Shown: one piece after another, positions 1 to 12,615 of the stretch | How positions within the stretch are numbered: the stretch's first letter is position 1 | How the letters are laid out: every line of letters starts with the position of its first letter | Assembly: GCA_039707655.1 (NCBI GenBank) | Contig: CM077671.1 | Coordinates: 305,350,509-305,414,508, forward strand | DNA: 64,000 nucleotides | DNA from: Elymus sibiricus | Lineage: Eukaryota > Streptophyta > Magnoliopsida > Poales > Poaceae | Direction of reading: 5' to 3' | Position numbers and translations under genes: made by a program | The notes under the pieces: model-generated | Told to the model about the DNA's origin: nothing | What the model saw: only the letters and a program-made list of their open reading frames with translations | The model's database searches: none

Positions 1-648
1 TATTGTATTACTGCCATTAGGGGGAAAACGATGGTGTTTATTCATATTAGTTGAGTTTACTTTGTCTACATCATGTCATCTTGCCCAAAGCATTACTCTG
101 TTTCATACTTAATACTCTAGATGCATGCTGGATAGCAGTCGATGAGAGGAGTAATAGTAGTAGATGCAGGCAGGAGTCGGTCTACTTGCTTACGGACGTG
201 ATGCCTATATACATGATCATTGCCTTGAATGATTGCCATAACTATGCGCTTTTCTATCAATTGCCCAACAGTAATTTGTTTACCCACCGTATGCTTGCTT
301 CGAGAGAGAAGGCTCTAGCGAACACTATGGCCCCTGGGTCTACTTAAATATAAAAAAACCTTATTTACCTTGTTGTCCTTTTATTACTTTTATTTTATTT
401 TGCATTTATAATATCTATCTATCAAGATTTAATCCTTGCAAGTAACGAGTTCAAGGGGCTTGACAACCCTCTTGCCCGCGTTGGGTGCAAGTGTTTTATT
501 CTTTGTGTGCAGGTGTTGTTGACGGGGATTTGTGTGATTCTCCTATTGGTTCGATAACAATGGTTCTCACTGAGGGAAATACTTATCTATACTGTGTTGC
601 ATCTCCTCTCCTCTTCGGGGGAAAATCCAACACGGTTTACAAGTAGCA
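1..648 (+). mobile_element. Gypsy-type LTR (family F), 3' portion, cut by window edge
   Basis: This non-coding stretch is the 3' part of a Gypsy LTR. It matches, in inverted orientation, the sequence at 53374-53870 and 63531-64000: for example the stretch around the ATGCATGCTGGATAGC motif near 120-135 reappears reversed near 63565-63580. The LTR end is placed at 648 (..GTAGCA), because the 27 bases before it align with the reversed LTR end at 53374. No primer-binding site follows, so this is a solo LTR or a 3' LTR inserted in the gag of element G1. The 98-codon open frame at 51-347 has no recognisable product and is probably chance. Family identity (TGATACGTC-type Gypsy LTR) is from memory. 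Confidence 0.7.
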
Positions 649-904
649 AGGAGTTTTATCCTGAAACGTATGATCAAGGGGCCACATAATACCCCACATG
701 TGTTAGAAGCGCTCATCAAGGAACATAACACCGTTATAATGGAAACTAGGGCAGCAAGAGTGGAACAAAACGCCAAGCAAAAGGCCGAGTTTTCCACCCT
801 TCACCAAGTGTATAGGTGCATTAATTAAAATTAGCAAGATATTTTTATATCTCATGACATCCATGTCTCAACATGGAACAATTTACACCTGCAACTAGCA
901 ACAC
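649..904 (+). pseudogene. Gypsy element G1, gag remnant
   Basis: One reading frame starting at 649 runs as a hydrophilic, charged helical stretch (motif EALIKEHNTVIMETR, later HDIHVSTWNNLHLQ). It is interrupted only by TAA and TAG codons near 829-838 that look like C-to-T changes of Gln codons. It is read as the distal gag of the Athila-like element whose protease and reverse transcriptase resume at 16909. The left side was replaced by the LTR ending at 648. The right boundary with LTR A near 904 is approximate because no clean target duplication was found. Assignment to gag rests on context and composition, not on a named motif. Confidence 0.45.
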
Positions 905-2260
905 TATAAGAGGGGCTGAGCAAGCGATAACATAGCCAAACAACAGTTTGCTGGGAAGGTACAGGTTAGAGGCTTATCATGGCGTTTTGGGAGGCTTGAC
1001 AAACAAGAAGTAGGTAGCGAGACATAGTGATAGCAACGAAACAACTAGCATAGCAAATATTGTAGTGATACCCAAGGTAATGGTCATCTTGCGTGGAATC
1101 CTGCTTGGAAGAAGATCGAATCCGTGAAGTAGACGAACGGGTGTAGTCGAACGAATCCTCACACTCAGAGACGTTACCGGAACTCTAGAGAGAAGAAGCA
1201 ATTGGAAAACAAACAAACAAGATAGTAAACACCACAACATAATCATGACATGATGCACAACCAAATATGATGCATGTTCGGTTTAAAAAGGCATGGCATG
1301 GCAAAGTGCAACGATCAATTACTACACATTAAGTGAAGCTCAATATGCAACGCGTTACATATTGACGAAACTCCACGTTGAATTATTTAGTTTATTCCCG
1401 TTTAGGTACTCAACAATATTAAATGTTGTTAAACATGGCAAGAGATGAAGCATAAATAAACTACATATCTAGGCAATTTAAATGAGGCCGGAAGCAACAC
1501 ATAACAATTCCGGAAATCCCCACATGTGAATTTCGAATTTGGTACTATTCTACCTAAAACACAATTTAGAGTTGTTAAACATGCAAAGTAAGTGCACCAT
1601 GTGATTCTACACATTTTTCTAGTCAAGTTACATATATAATTTATTTAATTCGGAGCTACGGTTATTTAGTTACGAAATAAACCATTTAAGCATGACATTT
1701 ATGCAAATTAATGCAAACAACAGTTTTAAACATTTTTAACACATGTGAGAGTTGGATATTGTAAAACTACATGAAATTCTACCCAAGATACATATATGAC
1801 ATATTTTATTTGGATGCATGGATATTTAATTATTAGCATTTTTAAATCATGGCATTTTCTATAAATATGCATGTCCTCGAATAATTGGCAAAATCGCAGC
1901 GTAGAGAAAAAAACATGTTGGGCCGAACCTGGATGAGCGTTGGATAGTATAACATGCACTGGGCAAAGGTTTGGATGGGGTTCTCGCATTGTGCCGGATC
2001 TGGCTGGGCTGGCTGTGGGCGATGATGGGCGTGGCCCAAGCGCGAAGCAAAGGAGGTAGGTGGCTCGATGCGGCAAAGTAGAGTAGCACGACAGGAGGCA
2101 ACTAGTGTGGCGGCGCGTGGATGACAGGTATGGACATATCGGGAAGGTTGGTACCGGATCCGAGGCAGAGGGGCTTGATCTGCCAAAGAACGGCATCGTA
2201 CGGCGAGCTCCATGGCCGGCGATGACATGGTTACCTGGCAGGTTACAAAGAGCGGGAGAG
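905..2260 (+). mobile_element. LTR A, left segment (Gypsy-type, unclassified)
   Basis: Non-coding retrotransposon sequence. Together with 14190-14710 and 16241-16908 it forms one long LTR that ends GGTCTCGGGCTGTTACA at 16908, a terminus common in grass Gypsy LTRs. The GC-rich part at 1920-2255 continues in style at 14195-14705, supporting continuity across the LTR B insertion. Open frames here (for example 1726-2274 on the minus strand) lack homology or domain structure and are treated as chance. The exact left border near 905 is uncertain. Confidence 0.5.
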
Positions 2261-2796
2261 TAATACGTCTCCAACGTATCGATAATTTATGAAGTATTCA
2301 TGCCATAGTTACCCATGTTTACAATACTTTTGTATGGTTTTGATGCACTTTATATGATTTAAATGGAACTAACCCGGACTGACGTTGTTTTCAGCAGAAT
2401 TACCGTTGTGTTGTTTTTGGTGCAGAAAATGAAAGTTCTTGGAATTGAACAAAAAAAATTGAAGATTTTTTCTAGAAGGAAAGGGACCCAGGAAGCTTTG
2501 AGGGAGTACCAGAAGAGCCACGAGGAGGTGACAAGGCAACCTGGAGTGCCCAGGGGGGTGGGCGCGCCGGGATACCTTGTGGGCCCCTCGGGCACCTCCC
2601 TGACGTGATTTCAACGCTCTATATTTTCCAAAACCCTCGAAAGTTAACCTAGAACTTCCGCTCCACCGCCGCAAGCCTCTGTTATGAAGCGATCTCATTT
2701 GGAGCCCTTTTCTGGTGTCCTGTCGGAGGGAGAAATCATCACTGGAGGCCATCCTCATCATCCCGGCGGTCTCCATGACGAGGAGGGAGTAATTCT
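2261..2796 (+). mobile_element. Solo LTR B (Gypsy type), left segment
   Basis: It begins TAATACGTCTCCAACGTATC, one transition away from the canonical TGATACGTCTCC LTR start, and continues at 13086 after the Copia insertion. The preceding GAGAG (2256-2260) resembles GAGAC at 14190-14194 as a 5-bp target duplication with one mismatch. Together the two pieces give about 1.64 kb with no internal region, so this is a solo LTR left by LTR-LTR recombination. The start dinucleotide TG has decayed to TA, a sign of age. Confidence 0.65.
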
Positions 2797-4574
2797 TGTA
2801 GGGGAACGTTGCATGGGAAACAAAAAATTTCCCACACACACACAAGATCTATCCATGGAGATGAGCATCTATGAGAGGGGAGATCGGATCCACATACCCT
2901 TGTAGATCGCTAAGCGGGAAGCGTTAAGAAACGCGGTTGATGTAGTCGAACGTCTTGGGGATCCAAATCGCAAGCCGTCCCGCGATCCAATCACGATCTA
3001 GTGCCGAACGGACGACACCTCCGCGTTCAGCACACGTACAGCTCGATGACGATCTCCGTCTCCTTGATCCAGCAAGCGAGGGCGGAGAGGTAGATGAGTT
3101 CTCCGACAGCACAACGGCGTGGTGGCGGTGGTGGTGGAGCAATCTCAGCAGGCCTACGCCTAGCGCTACCGAAACCGTGAACGGAGGAGAAAACGATCTA
3201 GGGAGAGAGAGGGGTGCCAAGGGCTTCGTTTGTGCTCTTGGGGCGCCCCCTCCCCTCTATATATAGGTGGAGGGGCGTGGAGATCAGCCCCTCCAAGCCC
3301 TAGGGCGCAGCCAAGGGGGAGGAGTTGGACTCCTAGTCCAATTCCCTCCCTTTCCATAAACAGGTGGACTTTCCACCTCTCCCAAGCCACATGGGCCTTG
3401 AGTGACTTGTGCACCTGGCCCAATAAGGCCAGGGCGCCTCCCGTCAGCCCATTCAAACCCTTGGGACGTGGTGGAACCCTTGGTGGACTTCCGGACTCCT
3501 CCTGAAGTTTCTGGAACCTTCTAGAAGCTTCCCGGTACAATACCGGAAAAACCCGAAACTTTTCCGGTAGACAAAATATGACTTCCCATATATAAATCTT
3601 TACCTCCGGACCATTCCGGAACTCCTCGTGACATCCGGGATCTCATCCGGGACTCCGAACAACCTTCAGTCACCAACATACATAACTCAATAATACCGAA
3701 ACGTCACCGAACGTTAAGTGTGCAGACCCTGCGGGTTCGTGAACTATGTAGACATGACCGAGACACCTCTATGGTCAATAACCAATAGCAGGACCTGGAT
3801 GCCCATATTGGTTCCTAAATATTCTGCGAAGATCTTTATCGGTTGAATCTCTATGTCAAGGATTCAGTTAATCCCGTACGCTGTTCCCTTTGTTTATCGG
3901 TATGTTACTTGCCCGAGATTCGATCGTCGGTATCTTCATACCTAGTTCAATCTCGTTATCGGCAAGTCTCTTTACTCGTTCCGTAATACAAGATCCCGTG
4001 GCTAACTCTTTAGTCACTTTTCTTGCAAGGCTCATTGTGATGTTGTATTACCGAGTGGGCCCTAAGATACCTCTCCGTCACACGGAGCAACAAATCCCAG
4101 TCTTGATCCATGTCAACTCAACATACACCTTCGGAGATACCTGTAGAGCATCTTTATAGTCACCCAATTACGTTGTGACGTTTGATACACACAAGGTACT
4201 CCTCCGGTGTCAGTGAGTTACATGATCTCATGGTCATAGGAACACATACTTGACATGCAGAAAACAATAGCAATAAACTGACACGATCATATGCTACGTT
4301 CATAGTTTGGGTCTTGTCTATCACATCATTCTCCTAATGATGTGATCTCATCATCAAATGACAAAACTTGTCGATGGCTAGGAAACCACAGCCATCTTTG
4401 ATTGACGAGCTAGTCCATTAGAGGCTTACTAGGGACACATTGTTGTCTATGTACCCACACATGTATTTGAGTTTCCAATCAATACAATTATAGCATGGAT
4501 AATAAACATTTATCATGAACAAGGAAATATAATAATAACTATTTTATTATTGCCTCTAGGGCGTATTTCCAACA
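2797..4574 (-). repeat. 3' LTR of the minus-strand Copia element
   Basis: On the minus strand it reads TGTTGGAAATACGCCCTAGA at its 5' end (4574) and ends ..AACGTTCCCCTACA at 2797, so it has TG...CA ends and a length of 1778 bp. It pairs with the LTR at 9519-13085. A TATATATA box lies at 3258-3265, with the equivalent at 9980-9987 in the other copy. Stop-free stretches on either strand inside it are non-coding. Confidence 0.88.
3258..3265 (-). promoter_or_regulatory. TATA box of the Copia LTR
   Basis: TATATATA on the minus strand inside the LTR, followed in the transcription direction by GAGGGG. The equivalent position in the 5' LTR is 9980-9987. This is the expected place for the Pol II promoter of the element; activity is inferred, not shown. 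Confidence 0.55.
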
Positions 4575-4591
4575 GTCTCCCACTTGCACTA
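4575..4591 (-). promoter_or_regulatory. Polypurine tract next to the 3' LTR
   Basis: On the minus strand the sequence just before the LTR is GTGCAAGTGGGAGAC, the purine-rich primer site for plus-strand DNA synthesis. The same motif precedes the 3' LTR of the intact Copia at 61386-61400. Confidence 0.7.
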
Positions 4592-4599
4592 GAGTCAAT

Positions 4600-7500
4600 A
4601 ATCTAGCTATGTACTCCGCTTCGCACGTAGAATCAGCTACCACGCTTTGCTTGGAACTGCACCAGCTTACCGCTCCTCCATTGAGAACAAATACGTATCC
4701 GGTTTGAGACTTAGAGTCATCCGGATCAGTGTCAAAGCTTGCATCAACGTAACCCTTTACGACGAGCTCTTGATCACCTCCATAAACGAGAAACATTTCC
4801 TTAGACCTTTTCAGGTACTTTAGGATATTCTTGACCACCGTCCAGTGATCCACTCCTGGATTACTTTGAAACCTTCCGACCATACTTATGGCAAGGCTGA
4901 CGTCTGGTCTTGTGCACAACATTGCATACATGATAGAGCCTATCACAGAAGCATAGGGGATGACACTCATCTTTTCTCTATCCTCTGCAGTTACTGGGCA
5001 TTGAGTCTTACTCAACTTCACACCTTGTAACACAGGCAAGAACCCTTTCTTGGACTGATCCATTTTGAACTTCTTCAAAACTTTATCAAGGTATGCGCTC
5101 TGTGAAAGTCCTATCAAGCGTCTTGATCTATCTCTATAGATCTTGATGCCTAATATGAAAGCAGCTTCTCCTAGGTCCTTCATTGAAAAATTCTTGTTCA
5201 AATATTCCTTCACGCTTTCCAAAAATTCTATATTGTTTCCAATCAGTAATATGTCATCCACATATAAAACCAGAAACACTATAGAGCTCCCACTCACTTT
5301 CTTGTAAATACAAGCTTCTCCATAAACTTGTATAAACCCAAACGCTTTGATCACCTCATCAAAGCGCTTATTCCAACTCCGAGATGCCTGCACCAGTCCA
5401 TAAATGGATTGCTGGAGCTTGCAAACTTTGTCAGCATTCTCTGGATCGACAAAACCTTCTGGTTGCATCATATACAACTCAAGGAAACCGTTGAGGAATG
5501 TTGTTGACATGCATCTGCCAAATTTCATAATCGAAAAATGTAGCTATTGCTAACATGATTCTGACGGAATTTAGCATCACTACGGGAGAGAAAGTCTCAT
5601 CGTAGTCAATTCCTTGAACTTGTGAAAAACCCTTTGCCACAAGTCGAGCTTTATAGACGGTGACATTACCGTCCGCGTCCGTCTTCCTCTTAAAGATCCA
5701 TTTATTCTGAATGTCCTTCCGCCCTTCAGGTAATACTTCCAAAGTCCACACTTTGTTTTCATACATGGATCCTATCTCGGATTTCATGGCCTCTAACCAT
5801 TTGTTGGAATCCGGGCCCACCATCGCTTCTCCATAGCTCGTAGGTTCATCGTTGTCCAACAACATGACCTCCAAGACAGGGTTACCGTACCACTCAGGAG
5901 CAGTATGTGCCCTTGTCGACCTACGAGGTTCGATAGTAACTTGATCCGATGCTTCATGATCACTATCATTAGCTTCCTCTTCAACTGATGTAGGCTTCAC
6001 AGAAACATTTTTCTACGCTGCGCTACTCTCTGGTTGAAGTGAAGGTTCAACAACCTCATCAAGTTCAATTTGCCTCCCACTCAATTCTTTCGAGAGAAAC
6101 TCTTTCTCGAGAAATGACCCGTTCTTAGCGACAAACACTTTGCCTTCGGATCTGAGATAGAAGGTGTACCCAACCGTCTCTTTTGGGTATCCTATGAAGA
6201 CGCATTTCTCCGCTTTGGGTTCTAGCTTTTTAGGCTGAAGCTTTTTGACATAAGCATCGCATCCCCAAACTTTAAGAAACGACAACTTTGGTTTCTTGCC
6301 AAACCACAGTTCATATGGCATAGTCTCAACGGATTTAGATGGTGCCCTATTTAAAGTGAATGCAGCTGTCTCTAACGCATAACCCCAAAACGATAGCGGC
6401 AAATCGGCAAGAGACATCATAGACCACACCATATCCAATAAGGTTTGATTACGACGTTCGGACACACCATTACGCTGTGGTGTTCCAGGTGGCATCAACT
6501 GTGAAACAATTCCACATTGTCTTAAGTGATTGCCAAACTCATAACTCAGATATTCTCCTCCTCGATCAGATCGTAGGAATTTAATCTTCTTGTTACGATG
6601 ATTCTCAACTTCACTCTAAAATTGCTTGAACTTTTCAAACGTTTAAGACTTATGTTTCATTAAGTAAATATACCCATATCTACTTAAGTCATCGTTGAAG
6701 GTGAGAAAATAACGATATCCACCGCGTGCCTCAATGCTCATCGGACCGCACACATCAGTATGTATGATTTCCAACAAGTCACTTGCCCGTTCCATTGTTC
6801 CAAAGAACGGGGTCTTAGTCATCTTGCCCATGAGGCATGGTTCACATGTGTCAAGTGATTCAAAATCAAGTGACTCCAAAAGTCCATCAGTATGGAGTTT
6901 CTTCATGCATTTTACACCAATATGACCTAAGCGGCAGTGCCACAAGAAAGTGGTACTATCATTATCAACTCTACATATTTTGGCATCAATGTTACGAACA
7001 TGTGTATCATCACTATCGAGATTCAATAAGTATAAACCCCTCACAATGGGTGCATGACCATAAAAGATATTACTCATATAAATAGAACAACCATTATTCT
7101 CTGACTTAAATGAGTAACCGTCTCGCGATAAACAAGATCTAGATATAATGTTCATGCTTAACGCAAGCACTAAATAACAATTATTCAGGTTCATCACTAA
7201 TCCCGATGGTAATCGAAGAGCGAGCGTGCCGACGACGATCACATCAACCTTGGAACCATTTCCCACGCGCATCGTCACTTCGTCCTTTGCCAGCCTCCGT
7301 CTATTCCGCAGTTCCTGTTTTGAGTTGCAAATGTGAGCAACCGAACCAGTATCAAATACCCAGGCACTACAATGAGAGTTGGTAAGGTACACATCAATAC
7401 CATGTATATCATATATACCTTGTTTGGTGTTGGCCACCTTCTTGTCGGCCAGATACTTGGGGCAGTTCCGCTTCCAGTGGCCAGTACCCTTGCAATGAAA

Positions 7501-8256
7501 GCACTCAGTTTCTGGCTTGGGTCCAGCCTTGGGTTTCTTCACGGGAGGGGCAACTGCTTTGCCACTCTTCTTGGAGTTACCCTTCTTGCCCTTGCCATTC
7601 TTCTTGAAACTAGTGGTTTTATTGACCATCAACACTTGATGCTCCTTCTGGATTTCAGACTCAGCGACTTTCAGCATCGCAAACAGCTCGGCGACTGACT
7701 TGTTCATCCCTTGCAAGTTATAGTTCAACACAAAGCTCTTGTAGCTAGGTGGCAGTGATTGAAGAACTCTGTCAGTGATCGCCTCCGGCGGGAGGGCAAT
7801 TCCCAACTCAGCCAGATGGTTGGAATACCCAGACATTCTGAGTATGTGCTCACTAACATACCCGTTCTCCTCCATTTTGCAAGCATAGAATTTATCGGAG
7901 GTCTCATACCTCTCGATCCGGGCATTCTTCTCAAAGATAAACTTCAACTCCTGGAACATCTCATATGCTCCATGATGTTCAAAATGCCTTTGAAGTCCCG
8001 GCTCTAAGCCATACAGCATAGCACACTGAACTATTGAGTAATCATCCGAACGCAACTGCCAGGTGTTTGCAACATCTGGAGACGACACTGGAGCGGGTGG
8101 CTCACCGAGCGGTGCATCAAGGACATAAGCCTTTTGGGAAGCCATGAGGATAATCCTCAGATTACGGGCCCAGTCTACAAAGTTACTTCCATCATCTTTC
8201 AGCTTAGCTTTCTCTAGGAACGCATTGAAATTCAGGGGAACTACTGCGTGAGCCAT
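4600..8256 (-). pseudogene. Copia gag-pol polyprotein pseudogene (Angela/BARE1-like)
   Basis: Reads down the minus strand from ATG at 8256 (MAHAVVPLNF). This start is preferred over the one ten codons upstream because GTAGATCA-ATGGCTC is also the start context of the intact homologue at 57407. In order: gag with CCHC knuckle CFHCKGTGHWKRNC, protease WVFDTGS, GAG-pre-integrase, integrase core, reverse transcriptase with intact YVDD, RNase H. Defects: stops near 6642 and in 6500-6640, an in-frame stop near 6010, a 1-base frame change near 5490 where the catalytic RT motif QMDV reads QMHV, and a deletion that removes the RNase H C-terminus so the frame runs from EAEYIA straight through the polypurine tract into the LTR, stopping at 4539. 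It encoded an element-borne replicase and integrase but cannot make the full set now. Confidence 0.88.
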
Positions 8257-9501
8257 TGATCTACAACATAAAATTTGCAAAGACAACTTAGACTATTGTT
8301 CAAGATAATGAGTTTAGTTAATCATATTACTTAAAAAAACTCCCACTCAAATTGACATCCCTCCGGTCATCCGAGTGCTACATGATCCAAATTCGCCAAC
8401 CCAAGTCCGATCATCACGTGAGATGAGGTGGTTTCAATGGTGAACATCTCCATGTTGATCATATCTACTATATGACTCATGTTCGACCTTTCGGTCTCTT
8501 GTGTTCCGAGGCCATGTCTGTACATGCTAGGCTCGTCAAGTTTAACCCGAGTGTTCCGCATGTGCAACACTGGCTTGCACCCGTTGTATGCGAACGTAGA
8601 GTCTACCACACCCGATCATCACGTGGTGTCTCGAAACGACGAACTTTCGCAACGGTGCACACTCGGGGAGAACACAGTTTTATCTTGAAATTTTAGTGAG
8701 GGATCAACTTATAATGCTATCGTCGTCCTAAGCAAAACAAGGTGCATAAAAGGATTAACATCACATGCAAATCATAAGTGACATGGTATGGCCATGATCT
8801 TGTGGTTTTGATCTCCATCTTGAAAGCACCGGCATGATCTACATTGTCACCGGCATAACACCATGATCTCCATCATCTTGATCCCCATCAACGTGTCGCC
8901 ATGAGGTTGTCACGGCAACTATTGCTTCTACAACTATTGCTAACTCATAGCGATAAAGTAAAGCAAAAAGGCGAAAATAAATTAAAGACAACCCTATGGC
9001 TCCTGTCGGTTGCCGTACTCATCGACATGCAAGTCGTGATAATCTATACAAAACATGATCATCTCATACATCACATATATCTCATCATGTTTCTGGCCAT
9101 ATCATATCACATCATACCCTGCAAAAACAAGTTAGACGTCCTCTAATTTGTTGTTGCATGTTTTACGTGGCTGCTATGGGTATCTAGCAAGAACGATTCT
9201 TACCTATGCAAAACTACAACGGTGATATACAAGTTGCTATTTCACCTTCTACAAGGACCGCCTCTGTCAAATCCGATTCAACTAAAGTGGGAGAGACAGA
9301 CACCCGCCAGCCATCTTATGCAACAAAGTTACATGTCAGTCGATGGAACCGGTCTCTCGTACATGGACGAGTAAGGTTGGTCCGAGCCGCTTCATCCCAC
9401 AATACCGCTGAATCAAGAAAAGACTAAGGAGGGTAGCAATCTGAATATCAATGCCCACAAACTCCTTTGTGTTCTACTCGTGATCTCATCTATGCATAGA
9501 C
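8257..9501 (-). other. Untranslated leader of the minus-strand Copia element
   Basis: About 1.2 kb between the primer-binding site and the gag start, without a convincing coding frame. A long leader between PBS and gag is normal for the BARE1/Angela group, where it carries packaging and dimerisation signals; none is identified here. The short open frames at 8472-8696 and 9206-9427 on the plus strand are antisense and unrecognised. Confidence 0.6.
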
Positions 9502-9517
9502 CTAGCTCATGATGCCA
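9502..9517 (-). promoter_or_regulatory. Primer-binding site (tRNA-iMet type, diverged)
   Basis: On the minus strand, directly after the 5' LTR end (..CCTACA), the sequence reads TGGCATCATGAGCTAGG, a variant of the TGGTATCAGAGC initiator-tRNA primer site seen intact at 56000. Identified by position and similarity. Confidence 0.6.
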
Positions 9518-9518
9518 C

Positions 9519-10831
9519 TGTAGGGGAACGTTGCATGGGAAACAAAAAATTTCCTACGCACACACAAGATCTATCCATGGAGATGAGCATCTACGAGAGG
9601 GGAGATCGGATCCACATACCCTTGTAGATCGCTAAGCGGGAAGCGTTAAGAAACGCGGTTGGTGTAGTCGAACGTCTTCGGGATCCAAATCGCAAGTCGT
9701 CCCGCGATCCAATCACGATCTAGTGCCGAACGGACGGCACCTCCGCGTTCCGCACACGTACAGCTCGATGACGATCTCTGCCTCCTTGATTCAGAAAGCA
9801 AGGGCGGAGAGGTAGATGAGTTCTTCGGCAGCACAACGGCGTGGTGGCGGTGGTGGTGGAGTAATCTCAACAGGGCTACGCCTAGCGCTACCGAAACTGT
9901 GAACGGAGGAGAAAACGATCTAGGGAGAGAGAGGGGCGCCAAGGGCTTCGTGTGTGCACTTGGGGCGCCCCCTCCCCTCTATATATAGGTGGAGGGGCAT
10001 GGAGACCATCCCCTCCAAGCCCTAGGGCGCAGCCAAGGGGGAGGAGTTGGACTCCTAGTCCAATTCCCTCCCTTTCCATAAATAGGTGGACTTTCCACCT
10101 CTCCCAAGCCACATGGGCCTTGAGGGACTTGTGCGCCTGGCCCAATAAGGCTAGGGCGCCTCCCCTCAGACCATACAAACCCTTGGGACGTGGTGGAACC
10201 CTTGGTGGACTTCCGGACTCCTCCTGAAGTTTCCGGAACCTTCTAGAAGCTTCCCGGTACAATACCGAAAAAACCTGAAACTTTTCCGGTAGCCAAAATA
10301 TGACTTCCCATATATAAATCTCTACCTTCGGACCATTCCGGAACTCCTAGTGACGTCCAGGATCTCATCCGGGACTCCGAACAACCTTCGGTCATCAACA
10401 TACATAACTCAATAATACTGAAACGTCACCGAACGTTAAGGGTGCAGACCCTACGGGTTCGAGAACTATGTAGACATGACCGAGACACCTCTAAGGTCAA
10501 TAACCAATAGCGGGACCTGGATGCCCATATTGGTTCCTACATATTCTACGAAGATCTTTATCGGTTGAACCTCTATGTCAAGGATTCAGTTAATCCCGTA
10601 CGCTGTTCCCTTTGTTTATCGGTATGTTACTTGCCCGAGATTCGATCGTCAGTATCTCCATACCTAGTTCAATCTCGTTACCGGCAAGTCTCTTTACTTG
10701 TTCCGTAATACAAGATCCCGTGGCTAACTCTTTAGTCACTTTGCTTGCAAGGCTCATTGTGATGTTGTATTACCGAGTGGGCCCTGAGATACCTCTCCGT
10801 CACACGGAGCAACAAATCCCAGTCTTGATCC
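9519..10831 (-). repeat. 5' LTR of the minus-strand Copia element, proximal segment
   Basis: Starts TGTAGGGGAACGTTGCATGG and tracks 2797-4110 closely, including the TATATATA box at 9980-9987. It is interrupted after GATCC (10827-10831) by an inverted LTR of the same family and resumes at 12616. Confidence 0.87.
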
Positions 10832-12615
10832 TGTTGGAAATATGCCCTGGAGGCAATAATAAAATGGTTATTATTATATTTCCTTGTTCATGATAATCGT
10901 TTATTATCCATGCTATAATTGTATTGATTGGAAACTCAATTGCATGTGTGGATACATAGACAACCCTGTGTCCCTAGTATGCCTCTAGTAGACTAGCTTG
11001 TTGATCAAAGATGGTCAAGGTTTCCTGGCCATAGACATGAGATGTCATTTGATAACGGGATCACATAATTAGGAGAATGATGTGATGGACAAGACCAAAA
11101 CTATGAACGTAGCATATGACCGTGTCAGTTTATTGCTATTGTTTTCTGCATGTCAAGTATCTGTTCCTATGACCATGAGATCATGCAACTCACTAACACC
11201 GGAGGAATACCTTGTGTGTATCAAACGTCACAACGTAACTGGGTGACTATAAAGATGCTCTACAGGTATCTCCGAAGGTGTCTGTTGAGCTGGCATGGAT
11301 CGAGACTGGGATTTGTTACTCCGTATGACAGAGAGGTATCTCAGGGCCCACTCGGTAATACAACATCACAATAAGCCTTGAAAGCAATGTGACTAAAGTG
11401 TTAGCCACGGGATCTTGTATTATGGAACGAGTAAAGAGACTTGCTGGTAACGAGATTGAACTAGGTATAGAGATACCGACGATCGAATCTCGGTCAAGTA
11501 ACATACCGAAGAACAAAGGGAACGGTATACGGGATTAACTGAATCCTTGACATAGAGGTTCAACCGATAAAGATCTTTGTAGAATATGTGGGAACCAATA
11601 TGGGCATCCAGGTCCCGCTATTGGTTATTGACCGTAGAGGTGTCTCGGTCATGTCTACATAGTTCTCGAACCCGCAGGGTCTGCACACTTAACGTTCGGT
11701 GACGTTTCGATAGTATTGAGATATATGTGTTGGTGACCGAAGGTTGTTCGGAGTCCCGGATGAGATCCCGGACGTCACGAGGAGCTCCGGAATGGTCCAG
11801 AGGTAAAGATTTATATATAGGAAAGTGGTGTTTGGGTTCCGGAAAAGATTCGGGTATTTCCGGTAGTGTACCGGGAGTGACGAATGGGTTCCGGGGGTCC
11901 ACCGGGTGGGACCCACCCACCCCGGGGGGGGGGGCACATGGGCCCAAGAGGTGGCGCACCAGCCCCTAATGGGCTGGGGAACCGACCCCATAAGGGCCCA
12001 TATGCCCAAGAGGAAAAAAGTTGGAGATAGGAAGGAATAGGACTCCTTCCTAATATGAATCCACTTCCTAGTAGGAAGTGGATTGGACTCCTCCTTGCCT
12101 GGTTCGGCCGACCCCTAGGGGAAACCCTAGGGAGGCTGCCTCCTCCCCCCTCCCTCCTTTATATACTAGAGGAATAGAGCCCCCAAAGACACACGGCCAC
12201 GTGCTAGTTCTGTATTCTCTAGTTCCTCCAACAAATAGATTCCGGTAGTGCTTAGGCGAAGCCCTGCCGAGATAACTCCACCACCACCACCACCATGTCG
12301 TCGTGCTGCTGGCGATCTCATCCACCTCTCCACCCCCTCTTGCTGGATCAAGAAGGCGGAGATTGTCATCGAGCTGTACGTGTGCTGAACGCGGAGGTGC
12401 CGTCCGTTCGACGCTAGATCGGGACGGATCGCGGGACGACTGCGATTTGGATCGCGAAGACGTTCGACTACACCAACCACGTTTCATAACGCTTCCCGCT
12501 TAGTGATCTACAAGGGTACGCAGATCCACTCTCCCTCTCGTAGATGCTCATCACCATGGATAGATCTTGCGTGTGCGTAGGAAATTTTTTGTTTCCCATG
12601 CAACGTTCCCCAACA
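10832..12615 (+). mobile_element. Solo Copia LTR (Angela/WIS type) nested in an LTR of its own family
   Basis: Begins TGTTGGAAATATGCCC, ends GTTCCCCAACA, 1784 bp, and carries a TATATA box at 12160-12165. Perfect 5-bp target duplication GATCC at 10827-10831 and 12616-12620. There is no internal region or primer site, so it is a solo LTR. It is inverted relative to the host LTR, so nearby segments form long inverted repeats: 10832-11290 against 12621-13085, and 11297-12615 against 9519-10831. A G-run lies near 11922-11935. Confidence 0.9.

Noticed and set aside
1726..2274. 182-codon minus-strand frame
   Set aside because: Crosses the LTR A/LTR B junction, so it cannot be an inherited gene.
2369..2845. 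158-codon minus-strand frame
   Set aside because: Spans the LTR B/Copia junction at 2796/2797; an accidental fusion.
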